Positions 1 to 6,651 of a stretch of DNA of 14,772 nucleotides are shown one piece after another. Position numbers and translations under genes: made by a program. The notes beneath the pieces were generated by a model. The model was not told where the DNA came from. It saw only the letters and a list, made by a program, of their open reading frames with translations, and searched no databases. Numbering within the stretch: the stretch's first letter is position 1; every line of letters begins with the position of its first letter. This DNA comes from Candidatus Accumulibacter propinquus (lineage in GTDB: Bacteria; Pseudomonadota; Gammaproteobacteria; Burkholderiales; Rhodocyclaceae), in the NCBI GenBank assembly GCA_016714935.1, contig JADKBU010000043.1, positions 1 through 14,772 on the forward strand, given 5' to 3'.

Positions 1-2
1 TC

Positions 3-410
3 ACCGAGAACGAGATCAACTTCCTCGCTTTCCCGGCGGTGCCGCACAGCCTGATCCTCTTCGGCGCCGGGTACGGCTTCGAGATGCTGCGCGAGGTGGC
101 ATGGCTGTCGCGCTGCCGCATCCATTACTGGGGCGACATCGACACCCACGGCTTCGCCATCCTCGACCAGTTGCGCGCCCATTTCGCCGACGTCGAATCG
201 TTCCTGATGGATCGTGCGACGCTGCTGGCTTTCGCCACGCACTGGGGCGAGGAGGACCGGCAGACGCTGCGCGAGCTGCCACGACTGAACGCGGAGGAGG
301 GCGCCCTGTACGACGACCTGCGCGACAACCGCCTGCGCAGGAATCTGCGTCTCGAACAGGAGCGGATCGGTTTTGGCTGGGTCGAGGCGGCGCTGGCGGC
401 TTTGGCGTGA
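3..410 (+). CDS. JetD-like (Wadjet) protein, C-terminal part, cut by the window edge
   Basis: An open frame enters from the left edge and ends at TGA 408-410. The ~135 visible residues match the C-terminal (DUF2220, Toprim-like) domain of JetD-type proteins. Recognisable stretches are ENEINFLAFP, the acidic YWGDIDTHGFAILDQLR segment, ESFLMD, and the C-terminal RLEQERIGFGW. In Wadjet systems JetD is the nuclease subunit that, with the SMC-like JetABC complex, cleaves extruded circular plasmid DNA. The DID...H acidic cluster fits the Toprim-fold metal site. The N-terminal half and any jetABC genes lie outside the window, so I cannot tell whether the system is complete. The last ~100 bases are repeated almost exactly at about 10630-10730. 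The family call rests on motif recall. Confidence 0.8.
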   Translation, partial: TENEINFLAFPAVPHSLILFGAGYGFEMLREVAWLSRCRIHYWGDIDTHGFAILDQLRAHFADVESFLMDRATLLAFATHWGEEDRQTLRELPRLNAEEGALYDDLRDNRLRRNLRLEQERIGFGWVEAALAALA

Positions 411-498
411 CAGGTTGCTGCAAGTCCGCCTGATCGATCCTCAGGTTCGCTCAGACCAGCGCCAGCGCGACCCGCCGTCCGGCCCGAGTAGCCGTGCT
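292..498. repeat. jetD 3'-xre 3' duplicated segment, left copy
   Basis: The left member of a dispersed direct repeat with 10631-10808. The first ~99 bases are near-identical. The middle ~40 bases are missing from the right copy. The last ~60 bases (XRE tail) are more diverged. The copies bracket the buf-hydrogenase block. Confidence 0.75.
451..498 (-). pseudogene. XRE-type regulator remnant, last ~15 codons
   Basis: Read on the minus strand, the stretch ends ATRAGRRVALALV and a stop (TGA, complement of 451-453). This parallels ATQAGRRVELALA-stop of the longer remnant at 10764-10911. There the same tail follows a clear helix-turn-helix of the HigA/XRE antitoxin type. Only the C-terminal end survives here; upstream the sequence passes into an IS91-like fragment. 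The arrangement, jetD 3' end followed by a convergent XRE tail, is the same at both sites. Confidence 0.45.
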
Positions 499-520
499 GC
501 CTGCCTTGCGGATAACCATA

Positions 521-583
521 CGGCCCGAATTCCCATGTCTGCCGCCTCGGCGCCCGCGCGCACTGCCTTCTATCGCCGCCGTC
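521..583 (+). pseudogene. IS91-family transposase, 5' fragment
   Basis: The ATG at 535 begins MSAASAPARTAFYRRR, closely matching MSAACAPARTAVYRRR at the start of the intact transposase at 12360. Resemblance covers the ~14 bases before the ATG and about 50 bases after it, then stops at the complement of the doxX TAA (584-586). It is clearly diverged from the intact copy, so it comes from a different IS91 variant or an older insertion. It is a scar, not a functional gene. Confidence 0.65.
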
Positions 584-1120
584 TTATGCGATCGGCTTGA
601 AGCGTGCGGCGATCAGGTGATCCACCGACACCGCGCCCGGTCCGCGGGCGATCAGGAAGACCAGCACGCTGGCCCAGACGCCGTGGGTCGGATAGGCGTC
701 GGGGTAGACCAGGAACTGGATCGTCAAGGTCATTACCAGCAGACCGATCGCGGAGAAGCGTGTGGCCAAGCCGAGCAGGATCAACAGTGGAAACATATGC
801 TCGGCGAAGGCCGCCAGCGGCGCCGCGAGTTCCGGCGCTACCAGCGGTAGCCGATATTCTTCGCGAAACAGACTCAGGGCGGAGTCCGAGAGCTGCGGCG
901 CGCCGAAATGAAACTCGCCGCTGACGATGTCGATGACAAGGCCCTGTACCTTGGTTTGTCCCGACTTCCAGAAGATCGCCGCTATGGAAAAGCGGCCGAG
1001 CAAGGCGATCAGGCTATCGGGGATGCGCCCGAACAGGGCGATCAGCTTGAACACGAGGCCGATTGGACCGCTATTCCCAGCCTGGCTGGCTGCGTTAACG
1101 GTGGCGATGGAATTCATCAT
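584..1120 (-). CDS. DoxX-family membrane protein of the bufferin operon
   Basis: A 178-residue DoxX-type integral membrane protein. Hydrophobic segments include LIALLGRFSIAAIFW, a central pair around LAAFAEHMFPLLILLGLATR and AIGLLVMTLTIQFLVYP, and a C-terminal WASVLVFLIARGPGAVS, consistent with a four-helix DoxX fold. The GAVSVDHLIA end is typical of the family. The start chosen is the ATG at 1118-1120, which overlaps the bufC stop by 4 bases (ATGA), so translation is probably coupled; a longer frame reaching 1405 is only the bufC shadow. DoxX proteins are common partners in BufABC (DUF2282-DUF692-DUF2063) operons. Their biochemical role is unclear; a link to membrane redox or metal stress is usually proposed. 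It is the last gene of the operon and its stop abuts an IS91 fragment. Confidence 0.88.
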   Translation of the reverse strand: MMNSIATVNAASQAGNSGPIGLVFKLIALFGRIPDSLIALLGRFSIAAIFWKSGQTKVQGLVIDIVSGEFHFGAPQLSDSALSLFREEYRLPLVAPELAAPLAAFAEHMFPLLILLGLATRFSAIGLLVMTLTIQFLVYPDAYPTHGVWASVLVFLIARGPGAVSVDHLIAARFKPIA

Positions 1121-1902
1121 GCAGGTTCTCTTCTTGGTTGACACAGGTTGATGATGGCTCCGCCGCAGATCAGCATGCCGAGCACAGCGGGCAGATCGAA
1201 GGCGGGCTCGGTGTCCAGGGCAAACTGGGCTGCGGCGCCGAAGGCCAGGCCCTGCTGTAGGTGCAGGATGAATTGTGCCGTGGCGCACGGAATCCGCCGA
1301 ATTTCGACGTCGATCCCGATGCGCAGGACGAGGGCCGATTCGGGCAGCGCGGGATCGACCGCCGTCAGGTCGGGCGTACCGTCTTGCGCCTGGTGCGCCG
1401 CCCACAGCGAAACCACGGCGTGGGCCGAACGCAGCACTGCCAGCGAGGGGTGCAGGTCGAAACCAGTTGCCGCCAGTGCCGGCGCATTCTCCAGCAGGGC
1501 CGCAAAGTCCGCGAGGCCAAGCGGCGCCGCATCGGCGGCGTGCCAGGCCTGCACGCGCAGCATCTCAAGCCGGGCGACGTCGGCCAGGTAGGGCAGGACG
1601 GCCGCCGGCGCAAAACCTTCGATGAATTCCGCCAGACCCGCGCCGTAGAGCGCCAGAACCGGCGAGCGCGGCGGATGGGTGCGGACGAACAGGCGCGCCA
1701 TGGCGCGGAAGAATTCCTCGCCGACCAGATCCTGCGTCACCGGATAGCTGTCGGCCAGCGCGTCGATCAGCGAGACCATGACATTGTTGCGGTAGACGGC
1801 GAAACGCCGCGCCGGGTCCGAGCCGTTCCAGGCCATCAGGCCCGGTGGGCACAGCGGCTCGGCAGCCAGCACGGCTTCGGCGAAGTGCCGTTGCGCGCTC
1901 AC
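1117..1902 (-). CDS. bufC: HvfC/BufC-family protein (DUF2063), partner of the MNIO enzyme
   Basis: A 261-residue protein with the DUF2063 N-terminal pattern: RRFAVYRNNVMVSLIDALAD, SYPVTQDLVGEEFFRAMAR, then FVRTHPPRSPVLALYG. In bufferin and related MNIO systems this protein binds the precursor leader and presents it to the DUF692 enzyme. The GTG at 1900-1902 is chosen because it overlaps the bufB stop (GTGA, 4 bases); the TTG at 1908 is less likely. Its own stop overlaps the doxX start in the same way. The C-terminal part (about residues 120-255) is less conserved and fits the winged-helix-like second domain of the family. No transmembrane segment is evident, so it should act in the cytoplasm with BufB before export of BufA. 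Confidence 0.88.
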   Translation of the reverse strand: MSAQRHFAEAVLAAEPLCPPGLMAWNGSDPARRFAVYRNNVMVSLIDALADSYPVTQDLVGEEFFRAMARLFVRTHPPRSPVLALYGAGLAEFIEGFAPAAVLPYLADVARLEMLRVQAWHAADAAPLGLADFAALLENAPALAATGFDLHPSLAVLRSAHAVVSLWAAHQAQDGTPDLTAVDPALPESALVLRIGIDVEIRRIPCATAQFILHLQQGLAFGAAAQFALDTEPAFDLPAVLGMLICGGAIINLCQPRREPA

Positions 1903-2816
1903 GCGCAAGCCTCGGCCGGCGCGGTAGCGGCCAACTGCTGGCGCATGATCCGGTCCGCCCGCTGCGCCTCGGCGAGCAGGACCGGAAACACGGGGATGTC
2001 GCCGTCACGCTCGATCAGGGTCGGCAGCGGACCCAGCAGGTCCAGTGCGAATGCATAGAGATCCCAGACCACCTGCGCCACCGGCGCGTCGTGGCTGTCG
2101 ATCAGCAGGGGATCTCCGGCGGCGTCGATGTCGCGGGCGAAGCCGGCCAGATGGATCTGGCCCACCGCCTTCAGCGGCAGGGCGCGGATATAGGCGCGCG
2201 GGTCGCGGTTGTGATTGACGCTGGCGACATGGACGTTGTTGACGTCCAGCAGCAGGCCGCAGCCGGTGCGGCGCACGACTTCACCGATGAAATCGGTTTC
2301 GGCCATGGTCGAGGCGGCGAATTCGACGTAGGTCGCGGGGTTCTCCAGCAGCATCCGCCGCTGCAAACGCTCCTGCACATGGTCGATATGCGCGCAAACC
2401 CGCGCCAGCGTGCCGACGTGATAAGGTGCCGGCAGCAGGTCGTTGAGATAGACCCCGCCGTGGCTGGACCATGCCAGGTGTTCGGAGAAGGATTCCGGCT
2501 GGTAACGCGCCAGCAGCGCGGCCAGCCGGTCCAGATGCGCGGCGTCCAGGGGCTCCTCGCCGCCGATCGACAGGCCGACGCCATGGATCGAAATGGGATG
2601 GCGTTGGCGAATGCGGCCCAGGTAGTGGTGGAAGGGTCCGCCGTCCACCATGTAGTTCTCTGCATGCACTTCGAAGAAGCCGACATCCGGCGCAGTGTCA
2701 AGGATCTCGCGAAAATGTTCCGGTTTGAGCCCGACCCCGCCGCGCGCGGGCAGGGTCGTGACGGGGAACGCGGGGGCATCGCCCTGGGATGGCCGGCAGT
2801 TGGCAGGGATCGTCAT
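1899..2816 (-). CDS. bufB: BufB-type multinuclear non-heme iron oxidase (MNIO, DUF692)
   Basis: A 305-residue MNIO/DUF692 enzyme with a TIM-barrel pattern. Recognisable metal-ligand stretches are GVGLKPEHF (about 27-35), FFEVHAENYM (47-56), PISIHGVGLSIGG, SEHLAW, LLENPATYV, GLLLDVNNVHVAS, QIHLAGFA and DSHDAPV. These supply the His/Glu/Asp/Asn residues that hold the iron centres. Homologues convert cysteines of a ribosomally made precursor into thiooxazoles that chelate copper; the adjacent Cys-rich BufA is the expected substrate. The ATG at 2814-2816 is preceded by GGAG at 8-base spacing and keeps the short N-terminal extension seen in the family; a frame extending to 3011 overlaps bufA antiparallel codons and is not used. 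bufA lies 28 bases upstream, bufC overlaps downstream. Confidence 0.92.
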   Translation of the reverse strand: MTIPANCRPSQGDAPAFPVTTLPARGGVGLKPEHFREILDTAPDVGFFEVHAENYMVDGGPFHHYLGRIRQRHPISIHGVGLSIGGEEPLDAAHLDRLAALLARYQPESFSEHLAWSSHGGVYLNDLLPAPYHVGTLARVCAHIDHVQERLQRRMLLENPATYVEFAASTMAETDFIGEVVRRTGCGLLLDVNNVHVASVNHNRDPRAYIRALPLKAVGQIHLAGFARDIDAAGDPLLIDSHDAPVAQVVWDLYAFALDLLGPLPTLIERDGDIPVFPVLLAEAQRADRIMRQQLAATAPAEACA

Positions 2817-2844
2817 GGCGGATGCTCCGCGATCCGGATTTCGA

Positions 2845-3147
2845 TCAGGCCTTCTTTTCCTTGAACTCGGCAAGCTGGCCCTTGCCGGTCGGCGAAGTCG
2901 AGGAAACAGTCTTTTCGCAGGTCCCCTTGGGCACCAGGGTCCAGGCATTGCCCTGGTAGTCGGTTTTCGAGGTACCGGCACATGAGGTGCCGGCGCCCGC
3001 CTTGCAGTCATTCTTGCCCTTGAGGGCGACGCCGTAGCATTTTTCCTTGTCGGCCGCGCTATCGGCGGCGAAAGCCGGGCTGGCGGCTACCGTCAGGGCG
3101 GCGCCGAGCGCCAGGGCCAGTGAAGCTGTCGTCATTGTCTTGTTCAT
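2845..3147 (-). CDS. bufA: BufA1-type periplasmic bufferin precursor (DUF2282)
   Basis: A 100-residue exported peptide. Residues 1-27 form a Sec signal peptide (short basic start, hydrophobic ALALGAALTVAA, cleavage motif AFA before residue 28). The mature part has four cysteines, C37 (KCYGV), C48 (NDCKAG), C56 (SCAG) and C77 (GTCE), the pattern of DUF2282 bufferins, whose cysteines are modified by BufBC to make a copper-buffering metallophore. A strong ribosome binding site (AAGGAG) lies 8 bases before the ATG at 3145-3147. A frame extending upstream to 3405 has no family resemblance and lacks a good ribosome site. First gene of the bufA-bufB-bufC-doxX operon. Similar operons are induced by copper or gold stress through ECF sigma factors; none is encoded here. 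Confidence 0.9.
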   Translation of the reverse strand: MNKTMTTASLALALGAALTVAASPAFAADSAADKEKCYGVALKGKNDCKAGAGTSCAGTSKTDYQGNAWTLVPKGTCEKTVSSTSPTGKGQLAEFKEKKA

Positions 3148-3221
3148 CGGTACACTCCTTGTTTGGGTTGGATGGCTTGGTTTTCTGCAGTCACCCGAAG
3201 TTTCCCGGGCCTGCTGGACGA

Positions 3222-3249
3222 TAGTCGGAGTCGCAGCCGATTCCTTACA
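3222..3249 (-). promoter_or_regulatory. possible ECF-sigma promoter of the buf operon
   Basis: On the minus strand the sequence reads TGTAAGG, 15 bases, then CGACTA. Group IV (ECF) promoters often have a TGTAA-type -35 and a CGWC-type -10 at about this spacing. It would start transcription roughly 65-70 bases before the bufA ATG. Known buf/gig operons are under ECF control, which motivates the call. No second example in the window supports it. Confidence 0.38.
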
Positions 3250-3510
3250 ACAACCCGGGAGTTTCTTCTCTGACGATTTCGCCCCGCAGCAGAACGCGCG
3301 GAGCCCCAGACAAATTTCGAGTGCAACGAGCAACTCGGCCGCGTCGTACAGGCGCGACGTGTCGGCAAGAAGCACGGTACCGACAACTATCGCCATGTCC
3401 ATCAAGTGCCATCGCGCAACAAGGACGATGCCGTGATGGCCAACTGCAGAGGTGGGTGCGCTGAACGCTTGCGCTCTGCCCGCGCCCCGGCCAGGTCGCC
3501 GGGAAACCGT
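3250..3510. other. intergenic region between tusA and bufA, no gene recognised
   Basis: With the bufA leader this forms a gap of 363 bases (3148-3510). Open frames here on both strands have no recognisable family, no ribosome site and look like GC-rich chance frames. A small GC hairpin (3486-3503) follows the tusA stop but has no T-run, so I do not call a terminator. It probably separates the hydrogenase transcript from the buf operon. Confidence 0.5.
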
Positions 3511-3735
3511 TCAAAGCTTGATCTGGATGCGTTTCTTGCCGCCGCCTTCATCCTTGCACCAGAGGACGGTCTTCCTGGCGCGAGTCGCCCATTCACGCAC
3601 GTCCTTTTCGAAGGTCGAGCAATCGGCAACGACTTCGAGAATGTCTCCCGGTTTCATCCGGGTCGACTGGACGGTCACTTTCAGCGTCGGTTGCGGGCAC
3701 TTGAGTCCAACGCAGTCAAGGATTTGGGTTGCCAT
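3511..3735 (-). CDS. TusA-family sulfur carrier protein
   Basis: A 74-residue TusA/SirA-type protein. The signature C-x-G-L-x-C-P-x-P is present: C8 and C13 in LDCVGLKCPQP, followed by a short helix and the GDILEVVADC strand. C13 is the position of the persulfide-carrying cysteine in TusA. An extra Cys (WCKDE) is near the end. An AAGGAG ribosome site precedes the ATG, 11 bases after the mvhD-like stop, so it is most likely the last gene of the hydrogenase-hdrA operon. Family members carry sulfane sulfur to acceptor enzymes; in sulfur oxidisers TusA is tied genetically to an Hdr-like complex. Its location suggests a dedicated sulfur shuttle for the HdrA module rather than the tRNA-thiolation TusA, but that is inference. 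Confidence 0.9.
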   Translation of the reverse strand: MATQILDCVGLKCPQPTLKVTVQSTRMKPGDILEVVADCSTFEKDVREWATRARKTVLWCKDEGGGKKRIQIKL

Positions 3736-3746
3736 TCTTCTTCTCC

Positions 3747-4217
3747 TTAGTTTTTAAATGGTCTTACCGCAAGGGCACGAACCTGATCAACGAATTCATT
3801 GGTGATCTGCGAAAACCTGTCTGCTTCCGCCGCCGAGACATAGTCAAAGCGAAAGCGCCGCGGATCGACGCCCAATTGTGGTACCAGGCGCTCCAGCAGT
3901 TCGGCCCGGCAGTAGGCGCGCAGGTTGCCCTCCTTGTAATGGCAGTCACCGGGATGGCAGGCCAGCACCAATACGCCGTCCGCCCCTTTCTGGAAGCATT
4001 CGAGGATCATGGTCGGCTCAACCCGGCCGGAACACATGACGCGGATCGCCGTCAGTTCTGCCGGCACCGGCAACTGGTTGGCACCCGCCTTGTCAGCGCC
4101 CGCGTAGGAACACCAGTTGCACAGGAAGGCAACAACTTTGACAGCAACGCCGGCAATGGCGTCAACGTTGTTCGTCGGGTTTGTTGGATGGGTGGTCGAA
4201 TAGCTCTGGCAACTCAT
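3747..4217 (-). CDS. mvhD: MvhD-like hydrogenase iron-sulfur subunit
   Basis: A 156-residue protein of the MvhD/VhuD/FlpD family. Cysteine motifs are C33 and C36 (FLCNWCSYAG), then VMCSGRVEP, and ACHPGDCHYKEGN, which bind the [2Fe-2S] cluster. In Mvh-Hdr complexes MvhD passes electrons between the hydrogenase and the flavin of HdrA. The first ~26 residues are Ser/Thr/Asn-rich and probably a flexible extension. Its ATG (4215-4217) overlaps the hdrA-like stop by 4 bases, and the tusA-like gene follows after 11 bases. The Cys pattern is complete, so the subunit looks functional. Confidence 0.9.
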   Translation of the reverse strand: MSCQSYSTTHPTNPTNNVDAIAGVAVKVVAFLCNWCSYAGADKAGANQLPVPAELTAIRVMCSGRVEPTMILECFQKGADGVLVLACHPGDCHYKEGNLRAYCRAELLERLVPQLGVDPRRFRFDYVSAAEADRFSQITNEFVDQVRALAVRPFKN

Positions 4218-6154
4218 GACAACACTCCCCCAATTTCAGCTCGCAGCATCGCACGGGAAAAGCCCTGACCGGTAATCGCACCAGACGGGCAGGCTGCGAC
4301 GCAGGTCCCGCAACCTCGACACAGGATATCGGCCACATCGGCAATCCTGTCGCGTGCATTCCACGAAATGGCCTTGTATGGGCAGACCTGCAGGCACGTT
4401 CCGCAACCAGAACAGCGCATCACATCGACCACCGCCACCTGCGGATCGACCACCAGATCGCGACCATCGACCAGTTCGGAAAGCGCCAGGCCGGCCGCCG
4501 CCGTACCGCTGGAAAAGGCCTCACGGATATCGCCAGGCCCACGACTGGTCCCGGCCAGATAGATCCCCTTCATGTTGCTGGCGCAGGAAGCGGAAAGCGA
4601 ATGCAACTGGGCAAGGAAGCCGCCTGCATTGGTATCGAGTTCAAGCACCTCGGCAATCTTGCTGGTTCCTGCGCCGGGAACGACTGGACGCATCAGCACG
4701 ATCATCTCGGCGGCAATCGCCTGCCCATTGTCCTGGCAAACGATCCGGCGTTCTGCGCCCACGCCGTCGACGCTCAGGGCGCCCAGCCCGGAATAGCGGC
4801 TGACTGCGCTGTGGTCGTGGTGCAGTTGGCTATCGGCATCCAGGCCGGGTACGACCTGTTCGCGAACCAGGCGCGTCAGTTCGACCCCCGCCACTTTGGC
4901 AGCGGTAATGTGGGCGTACTTCAGCGCAGCGCGGCAACAGGTGCCGGAACAGTAGGAAATCTCGTTGGTATCGAGCGAGCCGGCGCAATGGACAATGGCC
5001 ACCGACTGCGGCGGGGTGCCGTCAGCTTTCAGGATCTCGCCGCTGGTCGGGCCGTTCATCGCCAGCAGACGCTCGAAGCTGTAGCCAGTATGCACGTCCG
5101 CTAGCCCGGCGAACGCAGCGGGAACGTCCTGTTTTTCAAGAGCACCCGTGGCGACGATAATGGCGCCCACTTCGATGGTGATCTGACGAGCGTTATCGTC
5201 GAAAGCCAGAGAACCTTCGACCGGGCATTCGACGAGGCAGGCATTGCATTCCTCGCCTTTCAATTTCAGGCAGACTGCCGGATCAATGTGCGGGAAATTG
5301 GGCAGTGCACCGGCAAAAGGCGCATCGACCGCGGCCAGTTCGCCTGCAGCATTCCACGCGTGCGGCCGGTGCTCGGGGCAGACGGCAGCGCAGGCCATGC
5401 AGCCGATGCATAAATCCGGGTTGATGAAGCGTGGTCGCTGTTTGACGGTCAGGGTCCAGTTGCCGAAGGTGCCCTTGACTGCGGTCACCTCGGCCAGCGT
5501 CAGCAAATCAACGTACTCACTTTCGTGGCCATGCAGCAATTCGCCCATCACCGGCTCCAGCAAACACGGACCACATTCGAGATTCGGAAAAAGTTCCTCA
5601 TAGCGAACGGGCAGCCCGCCGATGAAGGGTTCCTTCTCGATCAGGGTCACCTTGCGCCCCGCGCGCGCCAGGGTCAGCGCCGCCTGCATGCCGGCCGGTC
5701 CGGCACCGATGATCGCTACTTCGGTGCGCAGCGGCACCTTGCGCGCGACGAGCGGCTCTTGCCGCTGTACCCGATCCAGCGCCGCCGACAACAGACGTGC
5801 CGACTTCGCCGTTGCCTGCACGGGATCGGCGGTCACCCAGGCAACCTGCTCACGGACGTTGACCATTTGGAGGAAATACGGGTTGATGCCGGCCCCGATC
5901 AACAGCCGCCGAAAAGTCGCTTCGTGATCGCGCGGCGAACAGGCGGCGACGACCACGCGTTCAGGCTTTTCTTCCTTCAGCCAGGTTTCCAGCTGTTCGA
6001 GGTTGTCGGCACCACAGGCGAGTTGGTCGACCCGGAAAACCGGCCTGGTCGGGTGGCCGGCAAGCAGTTTCTGAACTTTTTCCCAGTCGATCCGCTCCGC
6101 GATGATGCCGCTGCAGGTGCAAAGAATGACGGCGGTTCTTGCTCGGGAAGTCAT
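4214..6154 (-). CDS. hdrA: HdrA-like FAD/iron-sulfur electron-bifurcating subunit
   Basis: A 646-residue protein close to the usual HdrA length. The N-terminal region has CTCSG (C12, C14) and CSPRDHEATFRRLL (about 72-85), as in HdrA. The FAD-binding GAGPAG follows at 150-155. Then come a ferredoxin insertion CIGCMACAAVCP (C249-C259) and a second cluster site (about C295-C310, ECNACLVECP). Two C-terminal [4Fe-4S] motifs (C581/584/587/591 and C612/615/618/622) end the protein. HdrA holds the bifurcating flavin in heterodisulfide reductase and moves electrons between hydrogenase/MvhD, ferredoxin and HdrBC. The start ATG overlaps the protease stop by 4 bases and the stop overlaps mvhD. No hdrB or hdrC is in the window, so the second acceptor is unknown. 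The physiological direction cannot be read from sequence. Confidence 0.92.
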   Translation of the reverse strand: MTSRARTAVILCTCSGIIAERIDWEKVQKLLAGHPTRPVFRVDQLACGADNLEQLETWLKEEKPERVVVAACSPRDHEATFRRLLIGAGINPYFLQMVNVREQVAWVTADPVQATAKSARLLSAALDRVQRQEPLVARKVPLRTEVAIIGAGPAGMQAALTLARAGRKVTLIEKEPFIGGLPVRYEELFPNLECGPCLLEPVMGELLHGHESEYVDLLTLAEVTAVKGTFGNWTLTVKQRPRFINPDLCIGCMACAAVCPEHRPHAWNAAGELAAVDAPFAGALPNFPHIDPAVCLKLKGEECNACLVECPVEGSLAFDDNARQITIEVGAIIVATGALEKQDVPAAFAGLADVHTGYSFERLLAMNGPTSGEILKADGTPPQSVAIVHCAGSLDTNEISYCSGTCCRAALKYAHITAAKVAGVELTRLVREQVVPGLDADSQLHHDHSAVSRYSGLGALSVDGVGAERRIVCQDNGQAIAAEMIVLMRPVVPGAGTSKIAEVLELDTNAGGFLAQLHSLSASCASNMKGIYLAGTSRGPGDIREAFSSGTAAAGLALSELVDGRDLVVDPQVAVVDVMRCSGCGTCLQVCPYKAISWNARDRIADVADILCRGCGTCVAACPSGAITGQGFSRAMLRAEIGGVLS

Positions 6155-6645
6155 GCAGCCTCCTTGTTGGCAAAGAGAGACCCTCGGGCCAGCAAACGTA
6201 CTGTCCGGCAGGCTTCCGGCAGGGCGCTGGCGACGCGGGGTGACAGGTTTTCAGCGAACGTGGTGACGTCGTCAGCCACCACCGCCACCAGGTGAATATT
6301 CATGTCGGTGGGCAGATCCAGGCCCATGGCGCGGCCAATGGTCAGCGCCTGCAGCAGTGTGCAGTCGTGGCCGCAGGCCGCATTCTGGCTGCTGCCGTGG
6401 ATGCCCGCCACCACCACCTCGCCCGGCGTGCGGCGGCTGTCGAGTAGTGCGTCGACGATGATGGCCCGCGTTGCACCCGCCAGTTCCTCCAGCAGCAACA
6501 AGCCGCCGGCATGCGATTCCACCAGCCTCCATGACTCTTCCACTCCGGCTGCCAGTTCGCGAATTACCCTCGGACCGATGGAATCGTCACTTAGAAAAGG
6601 GCAACCCAGGCCGATAACGACGCAGTCGCCATTTGTACTGCGCAT
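6151..6645 (-). CDS. [NiFe] hydrogenase maturation protease
   Basis: A 164-residue HyaD/HybD/HycI-type endopeptidase. The N-terminal GLGCPFLSDDSIGPRV corresponds to the usual GxGNxLxxDDGxG motif that holds nickel-binding acidic residues, with Cys where Asn is common. IIVDALL supplies the second conserved Asp. These enzymes remove the C-terminal extension of the large subunit after nickel insertion. The substrate is almost surely the gene just upstream, whose stop lies 6 bases before this ATG. The stop overlaps the hdrA-like start. Placing the specific protease within the operon is common, while hypABCDEF must lie elsewhere. Confidence 0.9.
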   Translation of the reverse strand: MRSTNGDCVVIGLGCPFLSDDSIGPRVIRELAAGVEESWRLVESHAGGLLLLEELAGATRAIIVDALLDSRRTPGEVVVAGIHGSSQNAACGHDCTLLQALTIGRAMGLDLPTDMNIHLVAVVADDVTTFAENLSPRVASALPEACRTVRLLARGSLFANKEAA

Positions 6646-6651
6646 GGTCGC

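Noticed and set aside
16..423. Minus-strand frame over the JetD end, with a similar frame near 10361-10786
   Set aside because: The similarity between the two frames only reflects the duplicated jetD DNA; neither resembles a protein family.
3148..3405. Upstream extension of the bufA frame (86 codons)
   Set aside because: It would put the signal peptide in mid-protein and ignore the strong AAGGAG site before 3147; no similarity seen.
3486..3503. Terminator hairpin after tusA
   Set aside because: A 6-bp GC stem with 6-base loop but no T-run; too weak to call.
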